A stretch of DNA of 64,000 nt from Zeus faber. Its lineage: Eukaryota; Chordata; Actinopteri; Zeiformes; Zeidae. The translations under genes were made by a program, and so were the position numbers. The stretch covers positions 6,586,714 to 6,650,713 of the forward strand of contig OY482851.1 of assembly GCA_960531495.1 (NCBI GenBank), written 5' to 3'. The notes under the pieces were generated by a model that was given only the letters and a program-made list of their open reading frames with translations, was not told where the DNA came from and did no database searches. How positions within the stretch are numbered: position 1 is the first letter of the stretch; every line of letters starts with the position of its first letter. Shown in pieces: positions 54,840 through 64,000 of this stretch.

Positions 54840-55060
54840 TTGTGAGGCCAATCAGTAAGCGCATGGGCGGCGATCCAAATGCAATCATAGACAATTATAC
54901 TCCTCACTGTGGCAATACACGTACGTGTGTGAGAATGCAAGTTATAAGTCACTGTCTTGCTGATTAGTCATCAACCTTCATGGTTGAAGACTCTCAGACA
55001 AACAACAAACATGAAACACCAGAGACTAGTGAGTGTGAATGTGTTCACTTGTCTGTGAGG
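54840..55060 (+). repeat. local duplication, copy 2
   Basis: GATCCAAATGCAATCATAGA, TTATACTCCTCACTGTGG and CTGATTAGTCATCAACCTTC align with 51040-51250. The long GT array is reduced to a short GTACGTGTGTGAG here. Confidence 0.6.
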
Positions 55061-55065
55061 GTGTT

Positions 55066-55978
55066 CACCAATCAGCCACAACATTAAAACCCCCTGCCTA
55101 ACATTGTGTAGCTTCCCCTCGTGCCGCCAAAACAGCTGTGACCCGTGGAGTTATGGACTCCACAAGACCTCTGAAGGTGTCCTGTGGTATCTGGCACCCG
55201 GACGTTAGCAGCAGATCCTCTAAGTCCTGCAAGTTGTGAGTTGAGCTGGTTGTTCCAGGCACATCCCAGCGGAACATTTCCCAGAGCACCACGCTGCCTG
55301 CACCGGCTTGCCTTCTTCCCCTAGTACATCCTGGTGCCGTCTCTTCTCCGGGTAAACGACTCACACGCACCCGCCCATCCGCATGATGTAAAGGAAAACG
55401 TGATTCGTCAGACCAGTCACCTTCTTTCATTGCTTCCTGGTCCAGTTCTACGCTCACGTGTCCATTGTAGGCGCTTTTGGTGGTGGACAGGGGTCAGCAT
55501 GGACACCCTGACGATCTGCAGCTACGCCGCCCCATACGCAGCAAGCTGTGAAGCACTGTGTGCTCTGACACCTTTTTCACCAATTTCTGCTACAGTAGCT
55601 CTTCTGTGGGATCGGACCAGATGGGCTAGACTTTGCGATCAATGAGCCCATGGGCGCCCATGACCCTGTCGCCGGTTCACCGGTTTTCCTTCCTTGGACC
55701 ACTTTTGGTAGGTACTAGCCACTGCATACCAGGAACACCCCACAAGGTTGGGGTTTTGGAGATGCTGTGACCCAGTCGTCCAGCATCACAATGTGCTCCT
55801 TGTCAAAGTGGCTCAGATCCTTACGCCCATTCTTCCTGCTTCCAACACATCAACTTCAAGAACTGACTGTTCACTTGCTGCCTCATATATCCCGCCCCTT
55901 GACAGGTGCCACTGGAACCAGATGATCAGTGTTATTCACTTCACCTGTCACTGGTTTTAATGTTGTGGCTGATTGGTT
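55066..55978 (-). mobile_element. Tc1/mariner (DD36E-type) relic, copy B
   Basis: About 0.9 kb and internally deleted. It starts CACCAATCAGCCACAACATT and ends AATGTTGTGGCTGATTGGT. Homologous to copies A and C throughout. It lacks the segment coding for the central transposase region. The TA flanks are no longer clear. Confidence 0.83.
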
Positions 55979-55979
55979 T

Positions 55980-58930
55980 GTATAAATAGTATATCCAAGA
56001 ACAACAACAAAAGAGCATAGACAGCAGATGAGGGAATTAAAGTCAGATCAGATCAAAACGAGATCAACAATAAAAAATAAATGACTGGATGAATTCATGA
56101 ATTAGGACTCAAAGAGAATATCTTCCCCACAAATTGAACGCCACCCCAATTATCCACTACTGTAGCCGTGGTGCCTTCAGTTGGTTTCGGAACGTTCTCT
56201 TCTTCAGTGTTTCGCTCTTCTCCGCTCACTCACTCCTTGCATTCCACTTCTCCTCCCTCAAGCGAGCTGGTTATTGAAGGGACGCTGTCTGAGGTCCTGA
56301 TCCCTAACCTCTGCGTAAAGTCTTGGTGACATATGGGCTCCACAACATCTACAAGCGCAATTGAGCGTGAGTGTGTCATTGTATGTAGAAGACATTGATC
56401 TGTTTAGAACTCTACGTTTTAATACTCAGTATCAATATTCCTGCACCAACCTTTGTCTCAACTTATCGTTGCCGTCTGAGGGTCACCACTTCTTTTTCCT
56501 CTTCTCAGCTGTGGTTGGTCGACAACTCCTCCCAGATACTAAATTACACTGGTCCCAAACCTCTGCTTAATCATCGCGAACGGAATATCTAAATATAACC
56601 ATCATGCTGGCGGGCAAGTGAAGCGCTTGTGCCTGATGTCCCCGCACTGCACCCCTAAATGTAAAAGACAAGTCTACTGTCTCTGAGTGGCATTTTTAGG
56701 AAGATAGAAATAATAACATTTGAGAACGTAAAGTCCCTCTGTCTCCGTAGAGACTGGACCTGTTTCTGTTTCTCGTCTTTGCAGCCGAGGGCCACGGTTG
56801 GGAACGGAGGCGTCATTTTTCCGAATGTTTTTTTTCTTATCGAAAACAGATGTCTTCCGAAAAATATTCGTAAAAACCCAATATTTGTGCTTTATTTGGA
56901 TTCCGCCCCACCCCGACTTTACACCAATGTTACTGCTTCCATGCACAATTCAGAAATTTACGGAACGACTCTGATGGAACATCGAGACCGGCTCCTTTTC
57001 CTTTTCCTTAACTATCTATGCCTTCACACAACCATCTGGAACACAATTCCTAAAAATAACTATTTCTAACCTCATACCTAGACACAAACACATCTAACTC
57101 TGAACTTACAACTAACCATACACTCAAAAATCAAAATTTTTGGGTTATCCCAAGTTAAAATTGAGAAGCAATCGATTTCAAACTGAGAAAACCTAACAAT
57201 CTCATTAACATAAACGTTATACCTAAACATATCTATTTGTCTGCACGGTGGACGGGAACGGCATAACGGCACTTTCTGAAGGGCACGGGGTGAGCGAGGG
57301 GGAGGAGCCACGGCAAAACGGAACGAGCGCCACGATGTGTTGCAATGGTGATGTACAAAGACTGCAACAAAATATATTCAACTAAAATATTTTATGTCTG
57401 TTATTATATATCAGAATTTTTGTAACACATGTAGCCATAAAAATGCAGCTTACAATTAATATTTTATTGGAAAATTAAATGAATGTGAAATTTGTTCCAA
57501 AATGTATTTTGTCACTCATAGTTGGTTAACTTCAGACAAGCCGCTATAAAGCATCATATTCATCTCCAAGCAGGTTTGACAATGGATGACTTTGCATTGT
57601 GGATATATTTATGGATATTGAGAGATATTGAGAGTTGTTGATTGTTTCCTGGTTATGAGCAATGATTTGTTAACTGAGTGATCAATGACTGATCACCTGG
57701 TTTCCACTGGCAATATAAGCCCTTCTTTTATTATTAATTACTCATATTAATTATATTATGATACAAAAAATAACCCTGAGCTGCAACTTCACCCCCTGAC
57801 CTCTAGCATGACTTCCGAATCTCAGCATCAATTCTAACCTCATAACTGAAATGAACAGAGGAGATAATAGAGACAGAATGGACAGCAGATTGCAGGTCAG
57901 ACATACGGGGCAGACATGTTGCTCGGAGCAGACGAGCCAGGGAGCGGAACCCCAGACCTGCAGAGAGACATACGGTCGGCAGCAAAAAAAAAAAGGCCAA
58001 AAACACCGAACGACAGACGGGCAGATTAACGCAGAGGCCTTGCGCCGGATTCATTTCTTTAAATCACAAAGAACGTGACAGCTTCGCTCCTCTCCTCCTC
58101 GGGTGATCAGAGCTTCATTTGACCTCCTGAGAACATGCGGAGATTCATTTTAAAAAATACAAAGAAAACACACGCGAAGAATAGTCTGTCAAACCCACCG
58201 GCGAGAAAGAGAGAGCGAGAGAGGAAGGTGAGGGGAGCGTGACTTTAGGGGCAATGATCATTATCATCCCTGGACTGGACTGCGTAGTGGAATGGAACCG
58301 TGTCACTGCCGACTGATAATTACCCACGATGCTTTGCAGGTCGGCGGGGGTGTGGCAGCTTAGTGTGCGGCGCGAAATGAGCCGCGAGCCACGTCCCCTC
58401 CACGTATCTGGGGGACTGGAGGTTCTTACCGTTCATCTTACGGACGCCACTCCATCCATCTCCTCATCTGCCGTAAGTCAAAGAGTCATTCATCACATTA
58501 AGTGTTTTTAATTGATTAGTTCTCATTGAATTTCTCGGGGAATGATGCAGTGGGACTGAATGGCAATCTAGCATGTTATTAAGTACGGAAAATGAGTGTA
58601 CACTACAGTAGCACCCATAACCAATGCCAGATAAGTATGAACTTCCCATTACGTCAATATCAAATATTGACTTCATCCGACCTCCTACAGGTAATCTTCC
58701 AACAAAAATGAACTGTTATTTATCCAGTACTTGTAAAATTGTAAAGAATTGTGAGATTAATGGTAAAAAAAACTGTAAAAATTAAGTAATCTCCCTTGAA
58801 ATAAGCGACAGTATTTTGGATGAAATATCTATTCTACAAATTGTTCCAGTAGTCATTGTTTTTTCTCAAAAAAATAATTGCGTAGGTTTCCACATTGGAA
58901 TGAGGCGTTGTGTTGAGTTTCTCTGTGCTA
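55980..58930. other. intergenic stretch without recognised feature
   Basis: Unique-looking AT-rich DNA between transposon copy B and the palindrome at 58933. No exon-like frames with paired splice sites and no clear repeat. Confidence 0.5.
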
Positions 58931-58932
58931 TG

Positions 58933-59061
58933 GAAAGAGTTGTGTTTTAAAAGTTTCTCTCATATAAAAATATGTATATATATATATTTATATATATATA
59001 CATTTCATATATAAATATATATATATATATATGAGAGAAACTTTTGAAATACAACTCTTTC
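58933..59061. repeat. 129-bp imperfect palindrome with TA core
   Basis: The left arm GAAAGAGTTGTGTTTTAAAA plus GTTTCTCTCATATA and the right arm TATATGAGAGAAAC plus TTTTGAAATACAACTCTTTC are inverted copies of about 34 bases. They flank a TATA-rich core. It may be a small transposon or a cruciform-forming site. Intergenic. Confidence 0.7.
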
Positions 59062-59945
59062 AACAACTCTATATATATATATATATATATATACACTGTA
59101 TATCAAAGGTATATTTGTGTTCAGCAAAGCCTAGCGTGATGAGAGGAACACAAACAACACAAACAAGGTGGAATAATCACCAAAACAAAACAATAAAACC
59201 CAAAGCAACAATCAACAGAAGCTGCCGGCGCTGCGCCGCCTGACAAGCCGCGCCGCGAACACGCCGACATTTATTCTCCCTCTTGTTTTCCTTTCGCCTC
59301 ACTCCCTCGTTCCTACCTCCCGCGCCCTCGCTTTCCCGCTGTCCTCTCCCGCCCCGCCTTCCTCTCCTCTTTTATGTCTTCCCTCTCCTTCCTCCTCTCG
59401 TTTCGACCCCGCACGGGGCTCCTTCTCCTCCCCTCCTCCTCTCCTCCTCTCCTCCCTCTCCGCTCTTTTCCGCCCTTCTCTCCTCTTCTTCTTTCGTCTC
59501 CTCCGCTTTCATCCTCTCCCCCTCAAAACATTCTACAAGGTTCCTACTTGTGTATTTCTATGGTTTTTGGGACATTTCCTACAGGACTGTCAATAGAATT
59601 AGCATTTTTATATTTTCTATAGGGTCCTATAGGAAGGATGTTCTAAAACACTATAGAAATCTAATAGGAATCCAACAGTATAGGATTTCTCAGAATTTCT
59701 ATTGAAATCAGATAATAATATTTTGCTGTTGTATTTTATAATATACTGTATATATATAAACACATTTTATTTATCCTCCATTCTCTTCTTTTCCCTCCTC
59801 CATCCTATCATCTTATCCTCTCCTCTGCTCTTTCTCTCTTCCCCTCTCCCATCATATTCCCTCTTTTTCTTATCCTCTTCTCTCCCCTCATGTCATTGCG
59901 TCTCCACTCCTCTCCCCCACGTTTCAGTTATCCTCAACACTTAAC

Positions 59946-59947
<2 letters not shown>

Positions 59948-59994
<47 letters not shown>

Positions 59995-60166
59995 CTCTGT
60001 TTCTGCGATTGTATTTTTTTTCCATTTCACACAATCCCCTCTTTCAATCCCACGATGCAGGCAGAGGTAGAGTCAGTCATGCGAGGTCTCTGTCAGAGGG
60101 AACACAAACAAGCCCGCGCTCACACACACACACTCACACACACACACACACACACACACACATGCC

Positions 60167-60222
<56 letters not shown>
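59948..60222. repeat. (CT)n and (CA)n microsatellites
   Basis: A CT array (59948-59992) and an interrupted CA array (60118-60222). The upstream interval 59280-59940 is pyrimidine-rich. It contains a patch at 59540-59705 with repeated TAGGA/CCTATAG words. Confidence 0.92.
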
Positions 60223-60224
<2 letters not shown>

Positions 60225-60744
60225 AATAAGCTTCCTTGCGCTCTCCTCGCTCTGATTGTCAATGAAGGTGGGACGTGATGGTACATATTTCACTGTTCTC
60301 AGAGGCTACATGAGCCGCCTCCATCGCCCGCTTCAGGTTTGCCTCATGCAGCAAACTCCGCCCTGATAAAACTGTACGGCGGATTTACAGTCAATAAACT
60401 AAGCATTAGAACGGCCAGCTCAGGATCCCTTTCATTTGCTGTTAAATCCGCCTCACTTAAGCATGGTTTTTTCCATCGAGACGTGGACACATGAAGCGCT
60501 GCGGGCCTGGATGTTGAACCCGGTCCAGAATTGGGCTCAACCATCCTGACACCGCCGAAATTAAATATATTCCGAATGGAAAAAAGGCAAAAAGAAAGAA
60601 TCTATTGTACTATATTCCCGCTGAGTGTTGATGGGTGTCAGGAAATGAGATCCTTACGTGAGGAACTCAGAAGTGGAAGGAAAGTTGCATCGACAACAAA
60701 CACCACATGCAATGCATGTTTAGGGATTTAAAGGAAAATTCTAG

Positions 60745-61175
60745 TATATTTTAACCGAAGCCCGATTTTTCGTTCATTGGTCCCCCATTTACACCTGGCA
60801 TTAAACTGCGATTTGTATCCAGATACGTTATCTGGGTCAGGAGATACACATGTTAAAGCGAGGTTGGAAATGCACCCAGAACGCATCACGATGGGAACGC
60901 TACGGCGGCTGCCAGAGCACTTCTGGAGGTGGTCTGGCAGACATTGGGATCGGATCTCAGCCAGGTGGAGGTGCAATCCGTACAGCTTGGCCCCATCGGG
61001 TAGGAGAGAATCCGTCTCCGCCTCTTCCCGCTCTCCCACCAATCATCAGTCCTTTGGCGCATCCACAGAGAACGATCGGATGTAGTGGCATCCACTGTGG
61101 CTGCAATTGCAGCAAGAAATATTTGTCTTATTGCAGAAAAATTTTAATTTTAAATCAAAATGAAAAGTAGCATCG
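60745..61175. repeat. probable DNA-transposon fragment
   Basis: GC-richer block with CCCATTTACACCTGGCATTA near its start, a terminal-type motif known from fish hAT-like repeats. The other end is not identified. Confidence 0.3.
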
Positions 61176-61322
61176 CTTCCTGTGACAGTGTGATGGGCAC
61201 CAGAATATTTTAAAATTATTCAGAATTGAGAGAGTAACTTAAGCCACCTGCAATGCAATAAAATGCAATGGGGCAATGGATTCCATTCAATGTAGTATTT
61301 CTGTGTATTTTCTGACTACATA

Positions 61323-62496
61323 CACCGATTGGCCACAATTTTCCCTAATATGGTGTAGCTCCCCCACGTGCCGCCAAAACATATCTGACCGGTCGAGGCA
61401 TGGACTCCACCTCTGAAGCTGTCCTGTGGTATCTTGCACAAGGACGTTAGCAGCAGATTCCTTAAGTCGTGGAAGTTGCGAGGTGGGGCCCCCATGGATC
61501 AGGCTTGTTGTCCCAGCACATCCCACAGATGCTCCATCGATCTGATATCTGGGGAGTTTGGAGGCCAAGTCAACACCTTGAACTCTTTGCCATGTTCCTC
61601 AAACCATTCCTGAACAATGTTTGCAGTGTGGCAGGGGTCATTATCCTGCTGAAAGAGGCCACTGCCATCAGGGAATACCGTTGCCATGAAGGGGTGTAGT
61701 TGGTCTCCAACAATGTTTAGGAAGGTGCTACGTGTCAAAGTAGCATCCACATGAATGCCAGGACCCAAGGTTTCCCAGCAGAACATTGCCCAGAGCATCA
61801 CACTGCCTCCGTCGCTTGTCTTCTTACCATAGTACATCCTGGTGCCATCTCTTCCCCAGGTAAACGACGCACACGCATCCACCCATCCACATGATGTAGA
61901 AGAGCCACCTTTTTCCATTGCTCCATTGTCCAGTTCTGATGCTCACCTGTCCATTGTAGGAGCTTTCAGTGGTGGACAGGGGTCAGCATGGACACTCTGA
62001 CCGGTCTGCAGCTACACAGCCCCATACGCAGCAAGCTGTGATGCTCTGTGTGTTCCGACACCTTTCTATCATAGCAGCATTAACTTTTTCACCAATTTGT
62101 GCAACAGTAGCTCTTCTGTGGGATCGAACCAGACGGGCTAGACTTCGCTCTCTATGCGTGCCAATGAGCACATGGGCGCCCTTGACCCTGTGGCCGGTTC
62201 ACCGGTCGTCCTTCCTTGGTCCACTTTTGGTAGGTAGTAACCGCTGCATACCAGGAACACCCCACAGGACCTGTGGTTTTGGAGATGCTCTGACCCAGTC
62301 GTCCAGCATCACAATGTGCTCCATGTCAAAGTGCCTCAGATCCTTCTGCTTATGCTTCCAACACATCAACCTCAAGAACTGACTGTTCACTTGCTGCCTC
62401 ATATATCCCACCCCTTGACAGGTGCCACTGGAACCAGATGATCAATGTTATTCACTTCACCTGTCACTGCTTTCAATGTTGTGGCTGATCGGTGTG
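61323..62496 (-). mobile_element. Tc1/mariner (DD36E-type) element, copy C, fullest
   Basis: About 1.17 kb, flanked by TA (61321-61322 and 62497-62498), with ends CACCGATTGGCCACAA and TTGTGGCTGATCGGTGTG. It holds the best-preserved transposase piece of the three copies, an uninterrupted 139-codon stretch on the minus strand at 61499-61918. The N-terminal region is in other frames. Confidence 0.88.
61499..61918 (-). pseudogene. Tc1/mariner transposase catalytic-domain fragment
   Basis: 139 codons open. It contains GGSVMLWAMFCWETLGPGIH and FQQDNDPCHTANIVQEWFEE, then LTWPPNSPD and MEHLWDVL. The Asp of QQDN and the Glu of MEHLW are 36 residues apart, where classical Tc1 has 34. The N-terminal DNA-binding part lies in other frames, so the gene is broken. 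Confidence 0.82.
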
Positions 62497-62650
62497 TACG
62501 TATATTGACTTTGCGATGGCTCAACGGCTTTAAAATGTTCCTCGCTGCAAATGACCTCTGCTGTAAGCAAAACACCTGAGCACACACACATATAACACAC
62601 ACCTGAGTTAATACGGAAAACAGGCCTTAGGAGCGGGACGAGATTCAAAC

Positions 62651-62671
62651 ATACGCACGCACGCACGCAAG

Positions 62672-62742
<71 letters not shown>

Positions 62743-62847
62743 AAACACACACACCATCGGATTCTTCTGGATGAACTCCTCCATACAGCCCCACACACAC
62801 ATACACACACGCACACACAGACACACGTACACGCACACGCACGCACG

Positions 62848-62943
<96 letters not shown>
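62651..62943. repeat. long (CA)n array with central interruption
   Basis: CA units at 62671-62738 and 62850-62943, separated by non-repeat sequence (62755-62790) and CG-containing variants. It starts about 150 bp after transposon copy C. Confidence 0.95.
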
Positions 62944-62944
<1 letters not shown>

Positions 62945-63323
62945 CCCCTAAGCAGAGTTGTGTTTTGCCAGTGGATGCCAACCAACCGTAGCTCGCCAAA
63001 GCTCCTGCAAACAACAGTTGGAGGGTATTTTAGACAAAGCTCTCTTTCCTCTTCTTTCCTCTTGAATCAACTCACGTTTGCTCTCCACCATTTCCACCTC
63101 TCTGCCTCTCATACGTTTCCGGAAATCCTCCAACCCGACGGAAGTCGAGGGAAAAAGGCGGAAAACTTCTCTTAGCTGTTGAGACTCTGGTGTCGTGAGT
63201 GTGGTGGTTGTGACGTCCAAGTCATTGTTCCATGAGGAGGACGTTGAGGTTTAAGGACGCTTAGGACCAAACAATAAAAGCCATCGTAGATCTTCTTAAC
63301 TGCAGTGGATGGCTCCCTAGTCT

Positions 63324-63349
63324 CACACACACACACACACACACACGCG

Positions 63350-63384
<35 letters not shown>
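63324..63384. repeat. (CA)n microsatellite
   Basis: About 29 CA units with a CGCGCACG interruption. Confidence 0.93.
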
Positions 63385-63385
<1 letters not shown>

Positions 63386-63878
63386 ACTCAGTCCAGGTGG
63401 TTAATGTGGACCGAACGCTTTGGTCATTTCAATTAAAACTCATAAATCTCTCAATGTGTGCACACTGTAAGAGACTCTTTGTCCATTACTGCACCTTGTA
63501 CTGAGGCTCACGGTTCACACTGGCGTTTCCCTCTCTCTCTCTCTCTCATTTTTTCAGCTAATTTCACTCTCCATGCATCACGTACGGCCTCCCGTTTCCC
63601 TCTCCCCTTACCTCCTCTTTCATCACCCCTCCTCTACCTTCTATCAAACACTCTCCTCTCTTTTCCTTGTTCCACACTCCGCTCTTCCCCCTCTCTCCAA
63701 CCCTGTTACATTGGGGGTCAACGTGTTGGAAAGAAAAGCTGATAACCGCAGCAGTATGAAACCACATGGGGAATCAGGGGGGGGGGGACGCACCGGGGGT
63801 GTTAGGCTGGATCCAGGTGTAATGCCTGACTACCGAGCCTGCAGGCTTTTTCTCAAGAACCCCCACAACAAATAAGGG

Positions 63879-64000
<122 letters not shown>

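Noticed and set aside
62457..63014. Long open frames rich in Cys-Val or Thr-His
   Set aside because: They are translations of CA/GT arrays; the same occurs at 21.8, 37.4, 43.5, 50.1, 51.3, 52.0, 60.1 and 63.9 kb.

Overview
The window is vertebrate nuclear DNA, most likely from a teleost fish. Genes have many short introns with GT-AG junctions. Long CA, CT, TA and CTAT microsatellites are very dense. The interspersed repeats are typical of fish: Tc1/mariner elements, hAT-type elements, small terminal-inverted-repeat elements, tRNA-derived SINEs and LTR remnants. No bacterial operon, CRISPR array, rRNA or intact tRNA gene is visible.

The one gene that can be read with confidence is a complete JAK2 (Janus kinase 2) ortholog on the minus strand. 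All 23 coding exons were placed, from the ATG at 31380 to the TAG ending at 1893. The intron phases agree throughout and the exons join into one open frame of 1109 codons. The order is FERM, SH2-like, pseudokinase (JH2), tyrosine kinase (JH1). The glycine loop, the VAVK lysine, HRD, DFG and the tandem activation-loop tyrosines are all intact. A CpG-rich block at about 35.87-36.25 kb, with a good splice donor on the minus strand, is the probable promoter and first non-coding exon. A poly(A) signal candidate lies near 1330. Fish often carry two copies (jak2a and jak2b); which one this is cannot be decided here.

Layout: 1-1.1 kb holds coding-like but unassigned minus-strand stretches, perhaps a neighbouring gene. 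1.2-36.3 kb is jak2. Its introns carry a degenerate Tc1-like transposon (16575-18055), a 2.3-kb hAT-like element with a perfect 8-bp target duplication (20189-22482), a second hAT-like element (23867-25014), a DD36E-type Tc1/mariner relic (25209-26298), several small inverted-repeat elements and SINE copies. 36.3-64 kb is upstream intergenic DNA with no gene I can support. It is dominated by microsatellites, two more DD36E-type transposon copies (about 55.1 and 61.3 kb), LTR fragments with a tRNA-Lys-like primer binding site (about 48.5-49.1 kb, plus a solo fragment at 54.2 kb), a SINE at 47.3 kb, and local duplications of microsatellite-flanked segments.

No wholly new system was found. The observations most worth follow-up are the unusual splice-site contexts in jak2 (a TG-repeat in place of a pyrimidine tract before the activation-segment exon, a poly-C tract, and a weak GTCTGT donor), the JH2 changes, an interferon-response-like motif in the putative jak2 promoter, a 67-nt intronic hairpin, and the DD36E element family.
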